A stretch of 64,000 nt of DNA from Sulfurovum sp. Its GTDB lineage: Bacteria; Campylobacterota; Campylobacteria; Campylobacterales; Sulfurovaceae. The notes below the pieces were generated by a model. The model did no database searches. It saw only the letters and a list, made by a program, of their open reading frames with translations, and was not told where the DNA came from. A program made the position numbers and the translations under genes. Positions 44,794 through 54,561 of this stretch are shown here, piece after piece; position 1 is the stretch's first letter, and each line of letters begins with the position of its first letter. The DNA lies in contig JAIZOF010000001.1 of the NCBI GenBank assembly GCA_020525365.1, positions 1,263,456 to 1,327,455 on the forward strand, written 5' to 3'.

Positions 44794-46512
44794 ATGGACG
44801 TTAAAATCTACGAATACGATGCTGTGATTGTCGGTGCTGGTTTGGCTGGTTTGGCTGCTGCCAAAGAGTTGACCGAAGCAGGCAAAAAAACAGCAGTCAT
44901 CACCAAACTTCACCCTCTAAGATCTCACTCTGGTGCTGCACAAGGAGGTATCAATGCTGCTCTTGGCAAGGAGGATTCTATTGAATTACATATGTTTGAT
45001 ACCATTAAAGGATCTGACTATCTCGCCGATCAAGATGCGGTAGAACTCATGTGCACCAAAGCACCAGAAACCATCAGGTGGGCTGAGAGAATGGGTGCTG
45101 TCTTCTCAAGAGATGAAGAAGGAGATATTGCAATCCGTCCTTTTGGTGGTCAAAGTAAACCTAGAGCTTGTTACGCTAAAGATAGAACAGGACTGGCTGT
45201 TCTTCAGGCAATCTACGAACAGGCATTCCGTGCAGGTATTGAAGTATTTGATGAATGGTATTGTGCAGATCTACTCTATAGAGATGGTAAAGCTTATGGT
45301 GTTTCTGCTTATAACATCAGAAATTCAGAACCTGCAATATTTAATGCTAAAGTAGTTATGTTTGCTACTGGTGGACATGCAAGAGCCTATCGCTTTAACT
45401 CTAATGCCCATGCCAATACAGGTGACTCGCTCTCTATTGTAGCACGTCATGGTCTTCCACTAGAAGATATGGAGTTTGTACAGTTTCATCCAAGTGGACT
45501 GGGTGGTTCAGGTGTACTTATTTCTGAAGCAGCACGTGGTGAGGGAGGAAGACTCTTTAACTCTAAAGGTGAACGTTTCATGGAAAAGTATGCACCTAAT
45601 GCTCTTGAACTTGCTTCACGTGATGTTGTTTCTCGTGCCATTATGGAAGAGGTACGCCAAGGGCGTGGTGTAGGCAAGGATGGACAATCAGTCAACCTTG
45701 ACCTGACACATCTACCAAAAGAGATTATTCTTGAGCGTCTACCAGAACTACGAGAGCTTGCTATCGCTTTCCAGGGGCAAGATATGCTTAAAGAGCCTAT
45801 TCATATTTCAGCAACAGCACACTACTCCATGGGAGGCATACCAACCAATATTAACTGTCAGGTACAAAAAAATACTGCGGGTGATCTTGTAGAAGGGTTT
45901 TATGCGGCAGGCGAATGCTCATGTGTCTCTGTGCATGGTGCCAATAGATTGGGTGCAAACTCAGTTCTAGAAGCCCTACTCTTTGGACGACATGCTGGGG
46001 AAAATATGCTCAAAGCACTTGAGGAGGGTGTCGCACTTAAAAGGGCAATGGTTTCTGATGCAGACAGAATGCTTCAAGAGCTTAACCGTATCAAATGTTC
46101 AAATGGTACAGAAAGTGTGCCATGTATCAGAGAGGATCTTCAGGATGGTATGACTGCCAATGCGGGTGTCTTTCGAAGTAAGAAGTCACTCGAGAAACAA
46201 CTTAAACTGATCGATGAGCTACTCAAACGTTTCGAACATATTCGCATCGACGACAAATCTAATACATTTAACACCGATCTTCAGGAAGCATTGGAGCTTG
46301 GGCACATGCTAGAGTTTAGTAAATTTATTGTTGTAGGCGCACTCAATCGAGAAGAGAGTCGCGGAGGTCACTATAGGGAAGATTTTCCAAAACGTGATGA
46401 CAAGAAGTTCCTCAAACATACTTATGCCTATATGGATGAAAACCTCAATATTGTAACCGAGTGGGGCGAAGTGACACTTGGTAAGTTTGAACCAAAAGAA
46501 AGATCATACTAA
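44794..46512 (+). CDS. sdhA: Succinate dehydrogenase/fumarate reductase flavoprotein subunit
   Basis: Covalent-FAD subunit that interconverts succinate and fumarate. The 572 residues show the FAD motif [16 protein letters not shown], the FAD-attachment region [17 protein letters not shown], the substrate-site segment [10 protein letters not shown], and [10 protein letters not shown] with [23 protein letters not shown] in the capping and C-terminal parts. It is the flavoprotein of an E-type complex whose partners follow directly. Unlike the Campylobacter jejuni MfrA protein as I remember it, there is no twin-arginine signal peptide, so the enzyme should face the cytoplasm. AAGGA lies ahead of the ATG. 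Confidence 0.95.
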   Translation: MDVKIYEYDAVIVGAGLAGLAAAKELTEAGKKTAVITKLHPLRSHSGAAQGGINAALGKEDSIELHMFDTIKGSDYLADQDAVELMCTKAPETIRWAERMGAVFSRDEEGDIAIRPFGGQSKPRACYAKDRTGLAVLQAIYEQAFRAGIEVFDEWYCADLLYRDGKAYGVSAYNIRNSEPAIFNAKVVMFATGGHARAYRFNSNAHANTGDSLSIVARHGLPLEDMEFVQFHPSGLGGSGVLISEAARGEGGRLFNSKGERFMEKYAPNALELASRDVVSRAIMEEVRQGRGVGKDGQSVNLDLTHLPKEIILERLPELRELAIAFQGQDMLKEPIHISATAHYSMGGIPTNINCQVQKNTAGDLVEGFYAAGECSCVSVHGANRLGANSVLEALLFGRHAGENMLKALEEGVALKRAMVSDADRMLQELNRIKCSNGTESVPCIREDLQDGMTANAGVFRSKKSLEKQLKLIDELLKRFEHIRIDDKSNTFNTDLQEALELGHMLEFSKFIVVGALNREESRGGHYREDFPKRDDKKFLKHTYAYMDENLNIVTEWGEVTLGKFEPKERSY

Positions 46513-46521
46513 GGAGCCATA

Positions 46522-47568
46522 ATGGGTACACATACCGAAGAATATGAAACATTAAATACCGATGAAACAGTCAGTATGAAACCAGACAGTGTCAAGGTCA
46601 CACTCAAAACCTTTAGATTTAATGCTGAAACAGACTATCTACCCTACTATAAGCATTATGAGATGAAAGTGGGCAAAGATGAACTGATACTCGATCTGCT
46701 CAACCGCATCAAATGGGAGCATGATGGCTCTTTCTCCTACCGCCGTTCTTGTCGTCATGGTATCTGTGGTGCTTGTGGTATCAAGGTTAATGGAAGGGCA
46801 ACACTTGCATGTAAGCAAAATGCACTTGAATTGGTTGAACTTTTTGGGAATGAGCTACTCATTGAACCTCAGAGCAAGAAGCGTGTAGTTAAAGATATGA
46901 TTATTGACAAGAAAGATTTTTGGGACAAGCATGCCAAAGTAAAGCCTTACGTTGCAACAGATATTGATCCACATCCAGAGCATGAAACCAAGCAGAGCAT
47001 TGAAGAGTTCAATAAATTTCTCGATTCTGACCTCTGCATCCAGTGTGGAAACTGCCACTATGCCTGCCCAGTTGTTGAGGTAAATGAAAACTATCTTGGA
47101 CCTGCCGCATTTAATGCAGCCTACCGTTTCACTGTTGATACACGTGACGAGGTTGGAGAAGAGCGACTAAAACTTACTGCACAAATGGAGTCTGGTGTTT
47201 GGGACTGTGTGAAGTGTTTTGAATGTGCAGAAGCATGTCCTAAAGAGATTAACCCTATTGAGAAGATTACTAAACTACATAACCTACAGTTTGAACAAGG
47301 AGTTGCAGAGCGCAATATAGCAACTAGGCATGCTGAAGGATTCCTTAGAGGCATGAAGAAATATGGCTATCTTGATGAAGCAGATATTGTCTCTTACTCA
47401 GAAGGCTATCTTGGAATGTATAAACACCTTAAAACAGCGGCAAAGATGTTAAGGGCAGGTAAAATTCACTGGCATTCAGGTATTCCATTTATCAACAGTG
47501 TACCTAAGATCAAAAATCTTAATGAAGTACAAAAACTAATTAAAATTTCACAAACGAATAAATTGTAA
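46522..47568 (+). CDS. sdhB: Succinate dehydrogenase/fumarate reductase iron-sulfur subunit
   Basis: Electron-transfer subunit with three clusters. The 348 residues include an N-terminal extension of about 25 residues, a plant-type [2Fe-2S] domain (SCRHGICGACGIKVNGRATLAC) and two further cysteine clusters, CIQCGNCHYACPVVEVN and CVKCFECAEACPKE, for the [3Fe-4S]/[4Fe-4S] centres. A long C-terminal part after the last cluster (about 110 residues) distinguishes it from E. coli SdhB and fits the E-type enzymes. It starts 9 bases after sdhA, with AAGGAG close to the ATG. Confidence 0.94.
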   Translation: MGTHTEEYETLNTDETVSMKPDSVKVTLKTFRFNAETDYLPYYKHYEMKVGKDELILDLLNRIKWEHDGSFSYRRSCRHGICGACGIKVNGRATLACKQNALELVELFGNELLIEPQSKKRVVKDMIIDKKDFWDKHAKVKPYVATDIDPHPEHETKQSIEEFNKFLDSDLCIQCGNCHYACPVVEVNENYLGPAAFNAAYRFTVDTRDEVGEERLKLTAQMESGVWDCVKCFECAEACPKEINPIEKITKLHNLQFEQGVAERNIATRHAEGFLRGMKKYGYLDEADIVSYSEGYLGMYKHLKTAAKMLRAGKIHWHSGIPFINSVPKIKNLNEVQKLIKISQTNKL

Positions 47569-47573
47569 GGAGA

Positions 47574-48473
47574 ATGAGAATGAGTCAATTACATTATGCA
47601 CTATTTACAGGATGTACTGCCAAGCAGTCTACACCAGAGCTACTCTCTTCCACCCTTGCAGTAGCCAAAAAGCTTGGTATTAAAATTACAATCCTTGAAG
47701 AAGCAAGTTGTTGTGGTGCAAGCCACCTACAAGATTTTGATGAATTTCTTGCACATGTACTTAATGCGCGTAATATCTGCTATGCAGAGAAACTTGGGCT
47801 GACTATGATTACCATCTGCAATACCTGTCAACTCAACTCAGCCATGACTAAACATGCACTTGATACCGATCCTAAACTTAAAGCACGTGTCAACGAAAAA
47901 CTTGCTGAGGTTGGACTAGAATATAAAGGTACATCCGAAATCAAACACTTCCTTTACTGTCTCATTGATGAGTATGGGCTCGATAATATCAAAAACAGAA
48001 TCAAAGTGCCACTGAGTCAGTTTAATATTGCACCATTCTATGGTTGTCACAACATCAGACCTTCAGAATTGCACAATAATGCCAATGGTAAAGAAAACCC
48101 CTATAATCCAACATCTCTTGATAAGCTCATTGAGGCACTTGAGGGGCATCCAGTCGATTATGCTCATAAGAATAAATGTTGTGGTTTTCACGTAGAGCTT
48201 CAGGCAAATCACACCTCAGAAGTACTAGCAGGAAACGCAATGGTTGATGCCATCGATAACAATGCTGATCTTATGGTTACTCCTTGTCCACTCTGTCACC
48301 TTAAGATGGATACCTATCAAGATGATGTTGGTCATGTCATTGGTCGTGACGTAGAGCTTCCAGTACTTCATATGCCTCAAATGGTTGCACTAGCACTCGG
48401 ATGCACAGAGAAAGAGATTGGTCTCAATTTCCACGTTCAAAAAGCAACACATCTTTACTCAAAAACAGCATAA
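47574..48473 (+). CDS. CCG-domain subunit of E-type SDH/fumarate reductase (SdhE/MfrE-like)
   Basis: HdrB-like subunit of 299 residues that replaces the usual haem-b membrane anchor in E-type succinate:quinone enzymes. Cysteine-rich CCG motifs are visible: FTGCTAKQST near the start, ASCCGASHLQD (about residue 45), ICNTCQLN, FYGCHNIRP, NKCCGFHVEL (about 200) and TPCPLCHLKMD. No membrane helix is evident, so it probably binds the membrane peripherally. An in-frame ATG at 47580 gives MSQLHYALFTGC; AAGGAGAATGAGA favours that later start. It directly follows sdhB. Other names in use are MfrE and SdhE. Confidence 0.92.
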   Translation: MRMSQLHYALFTGCTAKQSTPELLSSTLAVAKKLGIKITILEEASCCGASHLQDFDEFLAHVLNARNICYAEKLGLTMITICNTCQLNSAMTKHALDTDPKLKARVNEKLAEVGLEYKGTSEIKHFLYCLIDEYGLDNIKNRIKVPLSQFNIAPFYGCHNIRPSELHNNANGKENPYNPTSLDKLIEALEGHPVDYAHKNKCCGFHVELQANHTSEVLAGNAMVDAIDNNADLMVTPCPLCHLKMDTYQDDVGHVIGRDVELPVLHMPQMVALALGCTEKEIGLNFHVQKATHLYSKTA

Positions 48474-48480
48474 CTTACTC

Positions 48481-48511
48481 AAAGAATAGGATTCTCTAGA
48501 TCCCATTCTTT
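48481..48511 (+). terminator. Hairpin after the sdhABE operon
   Basis: AAAGAATAGGAT (48481-48492) pairs with ATCCCATTCTTT (48500-48511) over 12 bp with one mismatch and a 7-base loop. It begins 8 bases after the last stop codon and is followed by a short pyrimidine run. It is a likely operon terminator. Confidence 0.6.
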
Positions 48512-48563
48512 TCTCCAACTTATATAAAATACAGAAATATATTTTTTAGTATTAAGGAAAAGA

Positions 48564-49730
48564 ATGATAACACATGCCTACAGCTACCTTGCATTACTTA
48601 TTATACTGGCTGTCACTATTGCCTATATAGCAAAAAAAAGTCATCACAAACTCTTTGACTATCTACCCTCCATTGTAATTCTCTATTTTGTAGTCATGCT
48701 GCTCTCTACTTTGGGAGTGTGGCAAAAAAGTATGGAAATCACAATGGTGTACAAAATACTTAAAAACAACCTACTGCCAGCAATGATCTTTTTAATGCTA
48801 CTTTCAGCAGATATACGTGAAATATTTAAGCTGGGTAAAAAAATATTGCTTACTTTTCTACTTGCTTCAGCAAGTATTGCTTTGGGTTTTATAGGGATGT
48901 ATACCCTCTTTCATTATAGCTTTAAACCAGACGCATGGAGATCGTTTGCCGCACTTGCAGGCTCTTGGATGGGTGGTACGGGAAATATGATTGCTATTCA
49001 AGGGGCACTTGATGTACCAGATACCGATATGGGGTATGCTCTACTCATAGACTCCATTGATTATGCCATTTGGGTGATGATATTATTAGCATTGGTACCA
49101 TTTGCTAAACGTTTTAATCACTGGACAGGTGCAGATACATATTTAATTGACAAGGTAGGAGAAAAGTTGATGCAAAAAGAGCAAGCACGCAACAAAGTAA
49201 ATGTATCATCTGTGCTTTTACTATTATTCATTGGTACCATGGTCTCTCTTCTCTCTCAGTATATTGGCAATCTCCTACCCACAACAGATTTTCTGACCCA
49301 TACCACATGGATAGTGATTATTGCAACTATCATGGGGGTTATTGGTGCAATGACCTTGATTGGCAAAATAGGTGGTGCCTCAGAAATAGGGATGGTTATA
49401 CTCTATTTAATCGTTGCACTTATTGCTTCACGTGCCAATTTTAAAGAGCTCATTGAAGCACCACTCTATATATTTTCTGGATTTGTCATCATAGCTATCC
49501 ATGTAGTTGTCATGGTACTTTTTGCCAAACTCTTCAAGCTCGATCTCTTCTCTCTTGGTGTAGCATCTTTGGCAAATATTGGAGGGGTTGCCTCTGCACC
49601 AATACTTGCTTCAACTTACTCCAAAGCACTCATACCCATTGGAGTTCTGATGGCAATGATGGGATATATACTAGGAACTTTTGGTGGATTAATGGTAGGA
49701 AAAGTATTGGAATTGATTGCCTCTTTTTAG
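48564..49730 (+). CDS. DUF819-family membrane protein
   Basis: A 388-residue protein with about ten membrane helices. It matches the DUF819 (YjcL-like) family: LLPAMIFLMLLSADIREIFKLGKK, the glycine-rich GSWMGGTGNMIAIQGALDVPD and GVASLANIGGVASAPILASTYSK are characteristic. These proteins have the look of anion or small-molecule transporters, but no substrate is established. AAGGAAAAG precedes the ATG. It lies after the sdh terminator hairpin, so it is probably a separate unit. The 193-base gap 49731-49923 after it holds no gene I can see. Confidence 0.87.
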   Translation: MITHAYSYLALLIILAVTIAYIAKKSHHKLFDYLPSIVILYFVVMLLSTLGVWQKSMEITMVYKILKNNLLPAMIFLMLLSADIREIFKLGKKILLTFLLASASIALGFIGMYTLFHYSFKPDAWRSFAALAGSWMGGTGNMIAIQGALDVPDTDMGYALLIDSIDYAIWVMILLALVPFAKRFNHWTGADTYLIDKVGEKLMQKEQARNKVNVSSVLLLLFIGTMVSLLSQYIGNLLPTTDFLTHTTWIVIIATIMGVIGAMTLIGKIGGASEIGMVILYLIVALIASRANFKELIEAPLYIFSGFVIIAIHVVVMVLFAKLFKLDLFSLGVASLANIGGVASAPILASTYSKALIPIGVLMAMMGYILGTFGGLMVGKVLELIASF

Positions 49731-49923
49731 GTGAAAATTGATGTTGTCTCTTTATGTTTCCAAGAGATACATAACATTTCTATGGCATCATTGCAATAGC
49801 ACCAATGCTTTCATAGTCTGCAATTTTATTTTCCATACAATAGCTCGGTAAATTTTCTGCAGAAATCTAGCTCAAGGTACTATTTTATACTAAGTAAGAA
49901 AGAGTAGGAGAAACTACGTTAAG

Positions 49924-50991
49924 ATGAAAATCACATCTATTTGGACAAAGCATCTCAAGGCACCACTAAAAACCCCTTTTGTCACTGCATTGCGCCGTGT
50001 AGAAGATTTGGAAGATTTAGTCATTATTATTGAATGTGACAATGGCATGGTTGGCTATGGCGAAGGGGCACCTACGCCACAGATTACCGGAGAGACTCTC
50101 GGTTCTATGCAATCAGCAGTTGATTTTATAGCACCACATCTTATTGGCAAAGAGATTGAAGCCTTTCCAGAAATTTTGCATTTACTGCACAGTATCATTA
50201 AACACAACACTACTGCCAAATCAGCACTAGAGATTGCACTCTATGACTTAAAAGCACAAGTTGCAAAAGAACCACTCTATCGTATGCTTGGTGGTGAAAA
50301 AAAAGAGTTTACAACTGATATTACTATCAGTATGGGTACGATAGAGAAGATGGTCTCAGATAGTCTTGATGCACTCTCTTTGGGATACGATACACTCAAA
50401 ATAAAGATAGGAAGCAGTCCATACAAAGATGCTGAACGCATTGTTGCCATTTATGAGGCACTTCCTGCACCAATTAAGCTACGTCTTGATGCCAATCAAG
50501 GCTGGACACCACAAGAGAGTGTTACACTCTTGCAAACAATAGAGCATAGAGGCATCATTGCTGAGTTCATCGAACAACCCGTGTCTGCAGAGGATATAGA
50601 GGGATTAAAGTATATCAAAGAGAGGGTTCAAACCCCTATACTTGCTGATGAGTCAGTCTTTTCTCTATACGATGCTAAAAAACTACTTGAGATGGAAGCA
50701 GTCGACTACATCAATATCAAGCTTGCTAAAACAGGTGGTATTTCACATGCACTTGGGCTGGCTGATTTGTGTCACGATTATCAGACCAAGTGCATGATAG
50801 GTTGCATGCTCGAAGGACCCATTTCAGTAGCTGCAGGCATACATGTTGCCTCTGCCAAAGCTGACATCATCACCATGCTTGACCTCGATGCCGTCGCCCT
50901 ACTCGCATCACATCCTGCCAAAAGCAATATATATTTTAATGAGAGTAAAATAACCCTCTGTAATACGCCAGGACTAGGTGTTTCTTTCTAA
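49924..50991 (+). CDS. Dipeptide epimerase (L-Ala-D/L-Glu epimerase), enolase superfamily
   Basis: Epimerises L-Ala-D-Glu from recycled peptidoglycan or related dipeptides. The 355 residues have the capping domain (TPFVTALRRVEDLEDLVIII) and the barrel with catalytic lysines in TLKIKIG (about residue 160) and INIKLAKTGGI (about 263). Metal ligands are in LRLDANQGW, EFIEQPV and LADESVF, the D-E-D set of the muconate-lactonizing subgroup. The family has mixed substrates, so Ala-Glu is the most likely but not a proven one. A promoter-like TATACT lies near 49885. Confidence 0.87.
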   Translation: MKITSIWTKHLKAPLKTPFVTALRRVEDLEDLVIIIECDNGMVGYGEGAPTPQITGETLGSMQSAVDFIAPHLIGKEIEAFPEILHLLHSIIKHNTTAKSALEIALYDLKAQVAKEPLYRMLGGEKKEFTTDITISMGTIEKMVSDSLDALSLGYDTLKIKIGSSPYKDAERIVAIYEALPAPIKLRLDANQGWTPQESVTLLQTIEHRGIIAEFIEQPVSAEDIEGLKYIKERVQTPILADESVFSLYDAKKLLEMEAVDYINIKLAKTGGISHALGLADLCHDYQTKCMIGCMLEGPISVAAGIHVASAKADIITMLDLDAVALLASHPAKSNIYFNESKITLCNTPGLGVSF

Positions 50992-51048
50992 TCTTCAATA
51001 TCACATACTTATGATAAAATTCCGAAATTTTTACCCTAAGGAACTACT

Positions 51049-52632
51049 TTGGTCGATATTCAACGATATTCCAAACAGAACATTAAAAATGATATCCTTT
51101 CCGGTGCGCTAGTCTCCGTGGCACTTGTGCCAGAGGCAATTGCTTTCTCTTTTATTGCAGGAGTCTCACCTGTAGTTGGTCTTTATGCAGCATTTATTAT
51201 TGGGCTTATTACCTCATTACTTGGTGGCAAACCAGGCATGGTCTCTGGTGCAACAGGTTCAGTTGCTGTAGTTTTTATTTCTCTTGGATTTTGGGTCAAA
51301 CAACACTACCCAGAACTCGATGCTGAATCACTTTCCATGATGATCCTGCACTACATCCTCATTACCTCTATTTTTGCTGGAATAATTCAAACTGCTATTG
51401 GATTATTAAAGATGGGAAAGTTTATCCGTCTGGTGCCGCAACCAGCACTGTTTGGTTTCGTCAATGGTCTTGCTATCGTTATTGCTCTAGCACAGCTGCC
51501 TTTCCTTGCCCCTACACATATAGAGCAATACAATTCATGGCTGGAGATCATCAAGGCAAGCTTGAGAGAAAACTACATTATGTACACCATTATCGCCAGT
51601 ACCATGATGACCATGCAATATCTACCCAAACTAAGCAAAGCTGTACCAGCAGGACTGGTTGCCATTGTGGTCATTACATTGATAGTCTATTTTAACCACA
51701 TTGACACAAAAACTGTTGGTGACATGGCAGACCTCTCCAATGTCTCACTCCCACACTTTGTCATGCCTAACCTCTCAATACTTATAAACTGGGAGTCTTT
51801 AACGGTTATTCTCTCCACTGCTATCATTGTAGCACTTGTTGGGCTCATCGAGTCGCTACTAACCCTATCTGTACTCGACGAAATGGGTGGTAAACGAGGT
51901 TCAGGAAATAGAGAATGTGTTGCACTAGGACTTGGCAATACCACAGCAGGACTCTTTGGCGGTATGGCAGGATGTGCTATGATCGGTCAGTCAGTTATCA
52001 ATTTTACTTCTGGTGGTTTGGGCAGACTCTCTTCCTTTACTGCTTCGGTCTTACTTATTATCCTCGTGGTAAGCTTTTCTGGTGTCATCTCGATTATTCC
52101 CATCGCTGTACTGGTTGGAATTATGTTTATGGTAAGCATTGGAACTTTTGAATTCTCTTCGGTAAAACGTTTAAAACATATGCCAAAGTCTGATGCATTT
52201 GTTCTCATGACTGTCACTATCATCACTATATTTTTTGATCTTGCCGTAGCCGTCATTGCCGGTATCATTATCTCGGCACTGGTTTTTGCTTGGAAACATG
52301 CCAAGATCTATGCCCAAATCAAAATGGAGGGGAATAAGAAAATTTATGAGCTCGATGGTCCACTCTTCTTTGGTTCAGTAACATCATTCAATGAACAGTT
52401 TGATGCAAAGAGTGACCCAGAAGAGGTGGTTATTGATTTCAAAAAGGCAAGAGTTATGGACTCTTCAGGTGCTGAAGCAATTGATGCTTTAACAGAAAAA
52501 TACAAAAAGGCAGGCAAAAAGCTAACCCTTCGCCACCTCTCTGAAGACTGCAAAAAGACACTCAAGATTGCAGGACCTTTCTGTACCTATGAAGAGGATG
52601 ACCCAACCTATAAGGTGGCAATGAATGTTTAA
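51049..52632 (+). CDS. SulP-family anion transporter with STAS domain, TTG start
   Basis: Membrane transporter of 527 residues, probably for sulfate, bicarbonate or another inorganic anion. The N-terminal part has about 10-12 helices, with the signature LVSVALVPEAIAFSFIAGVSPVVGLYAAF and GMVSGATGSVAVVF. The cytoplasmic C-terminus is a STAS domain (VVIDFKKARVMDSSGAEAIDALTEKYK). The start is TTG at 51049 (MVDIQRYSKQNIKNDILSG): AGGA lies 6 bases upstream, and no ATG occurs before the first helices. A -10-like TATGAT is near 51010. Confidence 0.92.
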   Translation: MVDIQRYSKQNIKNDILSGALVSVALVPEAIAFSFIAGVSPVVGLYAAFIIGLITSLLGGKPGMVSGATGSVAVVFISLGFWVKQHYPELDAESLSMMILHYILITSIFAGIIQTAIGLLKMGKFIRLVPQPALFGFVNGLAIVIALAQLPFLAPTHIEQYNSWLEIIKASLRENYIMYTIIASTMMTMQYLPKLSKAVPAGLVAIVVITLIVYFNHIDTKTVGDMADLSNVSLPHFVMPNLSILINWESLTVILSTAIIVALVGLIESLLTLSVLDEMGGKRGSGNRECVALGLGNTTAGLFGGMAGCAMIGQSVINFTSGGLGRLSSFTASVLLIILVVSFSGVISIIPIAVLVGIMFMVSIGTFEFSSVKRLKHMPKSDAFVLMTVTIITIFFDLAVAVIAGIIISALVFAWKHAKIYAQIKMEGNKKIYELDGPLFFGSVTSFNEQFDAKSDPEEVVIDFKKARVMDSSGAEAIDALTEKYKKAGKKLTLRHLSEDCKKTLKIAGPFCTYEEDDPTYKVAMNV

Positions 52633-52682
52633 CATGGAAATATAGTAGGGTAGGCATATTCCCTACACAAGATTAAAAAGTC

Positions 52683-52832
52683 CTATAAAAAGAACATTGC
52701 TACCATCAATCCAAAGAAAGGGATCATTGCAGCCATATAGATAACCTTTTGTGTTCTTAATGCTTTCCAAATACCCCAGAAAAAAAGTATCAAAGTCATT
52801 AAAAAAACCAATATGAGTATTAGATTATTCAT
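52683..52832 (-). CDS. 49-residue membrane protein with two helices
   Basis: An unrecognised small protein read from ATG at 52832 to TAG at 52683. It is almost wholly hydrophobic: helix 1 is NLILILVFLMTLILFFWGIW, then a basic turn KALRTQK, then helix 2 MAAMIPFFGLMVAMFFL at the C-terminus. GGAG lies about 10 bases upstream. The start codon overlaps the end of the preceding gene (stop at 52825) by 8 bases, which suggests coupled translation. It could be a subunit, regulator or toxin-like peptide; there is no evidence for any of these. Confidence 0.6.
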   Translation of the reverse strand: MNNLILILVFLMTLILFFWGIWKALRTQKVIYMAAMIPFFGLMVAMFFL

Positions 52833-53046
52833 GCACTAACTTCTCCAAATCCTCTTTGTAGAGTCTCTCAACCATCTCAATACTATCAAGTGCATTGAGG
52901 AGTATCTTTTTAGTAGAAGCAAGTGGTTTCATATGGATATTGGTAAACTGCTTATCGATAGTTTCATCTGAAACAATTTTCATTACCTCTTTTTCAAGTG
53001 AGTCAATAATCTCATAGATATTTCTTTCAATCAGTTGCATATTCAT
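52825..53046 (-). CDS. Hypothetical 73-residue helical protein
   Basis: A small soluble, charged, helical protein starting MNMQLIERNIYEIIDSLEKEVMK and ending EDLEKLVHE. No family is recognised. The frame extends upstream to 53115 inside mogA/moaB, but AAGGAG lies 6 bases before the ATG at 53046, so I take that start. It begins 28 bases after the molybdopterin gene stop and overlaps the 49-residue membrane ORF by 8 bases. The three genes probably share a transcript, but no function follows from that. Confidence 0.65.
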   Translation of the reverse strand: MNMQLIERNIYEIIDSLEKEVMKIVSDETIDKQFTNIHMKPLASTKKILLNALDSIEMVERLYKEDLEKLVHE

Positions 53047-53074
53047 AACAAGCTCCTTCCTTGGCACACAAGAT

Positions 53075-53608
53075 CTACTTGGTTTTAGGCCTAAAAACCT
53101 TAATAATATTTTCATTAACTTCCATATAGCATCCTCCTATGAGGTCAATACAGTACGGTACAGCAGGAAAAACCGCATCAAGGCACTCTCTAATGGACTT
53201 AGGCTTTCCTGGAAGGTTGATAATAAGTGACCCATTACAAATACCTGCTGTTTGACGGGAAAGAATAGCTGTTGGTACATACTGAAGACTTACTGCACGC
53301 ATCTGCTCACCAAAGCCTGGTAGTAGTTTTTGACAAACATTCTCAGTTGCCTCTGTTGTTACATCTCTTGGTGCAGGACCTGTCCCACCAGTGGTAACAA
53401 TAAGATCGCAGTTTTTGTCACGTGAAAGCTCAATAAGTGTCGTTTCAATGATATTTTGTTCATCTGGTATACAACGGTATTCATATTTGCACTCATTAAG
53501 TAGATACTCTTTCATTGTATCCATAATTGCCACACCAGAAATATCTTCATAGATACCTTGTGAAGCTCTATCGCTTGTTGTTACTACACCAATTCGTATT
53601 GTGTCCAT
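53075..53608 (-). CDS. MogA/MoaB-family molybdopterin-binding protein
   Basis: Adenylylates molybdopterin for molybdenum insertion. From Met3 (53608) it has 177 residues. The fold's signature is visible in VTTSDRASQGIYEDISG near the N-terminus, LIVTTGGTGPAPRDVTTEA (about residues 75-93) and LPGKPKSIRECLDAVFPAVPYCIDLIGG at the end. MogA and MoaB cannot be separated surely from sequence; the PAPRDVTTEA loop leans to MogA. ATG at 53614 overlaps the SDR stop codon (ATGA), but AGGA is spaced 5 bases before the ATG at 53608. Either start is possible. Confidence 0.92.
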   Translation of the reverse strand: MDTIRIGVVTTSDRASQGIYEDISGVAIMDTMKEYLLNECKYEYRCIPDEQNIIETTLIELSRDKNCDLIVTTGGTGPAPRDVTTEATENVCQKLLPGFGEQMRAVSLQYVPTAILSRQTAGICNGSLIINLPGKPKSIRECLDAVFPAVPYCIDLIGGCYMEVNENIIKVFRPKTK

Positions 53609-53610
53609 AA

Positions 53611-54426
53611 TCATCCTAGCTTTAGTAAAATTCTGTCGAGTAAAGTTGTACTCAAAATCCGCTTTAAATACCCTAAAAGATAGGTTGCCTTGGTGATGTA
53701 ATAGCGAGGTTCAGGCTTGTCAGAGAGAATGATGTGGTGCACCATCCTCGCTACGGCATCGGCATCTTTGTTAAAAGGGACTTCGCTCTTTTTTGCCTTG
53801 AGGTTTTTCTCATACTTTTTCCTAAAGATAGAGTGTTCAATATTAACATTCTCTCTGAGTTTCTGCATTGCATTTTTTCTAAAATTGCTGGTGATAGGAC
53901 CAGTGTTGAGCAGTACCACATGTATATCTGTTCCTGCTAACTCTAGACGTAGCGTATCGGAGAGTCCCTCAACAGCATACTTACTAGCATTATATGCACC
54001 ACGCCCAAAGAGTGAAACAAGTCCTAGCACAGAAGAGTGCTGAATAACCTTTCCATGTCCCTGCTCTCTCATGATGGGAATAATTTGCCTTGTGCACTCA
54101 TGTAGTCCAAAGACATTGGTCTCAAACTGTTCACGTAATATATCTGTATGAATATCCTCAATTACTCCAGGCTGTCCATATCCAGCGTTGTTGAACCATG
54201 TATCGATGGTGCCCTCTTTGATTAGAACTGTATTGATAACTGCTGTAATGCTTTCAGGCTTTGTCACATCTAACTGCATGGCATTTTCAAAACCCATCTC
54301 TTTAAGCCTCTTTACATCCTTTTTTTTTCGAGCAGTCGGGTAGACAGCAATGAACTTATCTCTTAGATATTTTGCTGTTTCCAATCCTATGCCACTACTG
54401 CATCCTGTTATAACAATATTTGACAT
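53611..54426 (-). CDS. Short-chain dehydrogenase/reductase
   Basis: A classical SDR of 271 residues using NAD(P)H. The cofactor motif is TGCSSGIGLETAKYL (residues 7-21), followed by NNAGYG (structure motif), the catalytic Ser in HSSVLGLVS and the YxxxK pair in GAYNASKYAVEGLSDTLRLELAG. The substrate is not predictable; the C-terminal half resembles SDRs annotated in retinol- or fatty-acyl-reductase style. It is followed directly by the mogA/moaB gene. The 135-base gap to the next gene (54427-54561) holds nothing I recognise. Confidence 0.9.
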   Translation of the reverse strand: MSNIVITGCSSGIGLETAKYLRDKFIAVYPTARKKKDVKRLKEMGFENAMQLDVTKPESITAVINTVLIKEGTIDTWFNNAGYGQPGVIEDIHTDILREQFETNVFGLHECTRQIIPIMREQGHGKVIQHSSVLGLVSLFGRGAYNASKYAVEGLSDTLRLELAGTDIHVVLLNTGPITSNFRKNAMQKLRENVNIEHSIFRKKYEKNLKAKKSEVPFNKDADAVARMVHHIILSDKPEPRYYITKATYLLGYLKRILSTTLLDRILLKLG

Positions 54427-54561
54427 CCCTATACCTCTTCATAAATATCAATATATGAATTATATCATGATTGATTCACAAGGAGGGATTAATCATATTA
54501 AAATCATAGATTGGATTTATATGGTTTTCTCATTTAGTTTTACAACAGCATCAAATACGTA

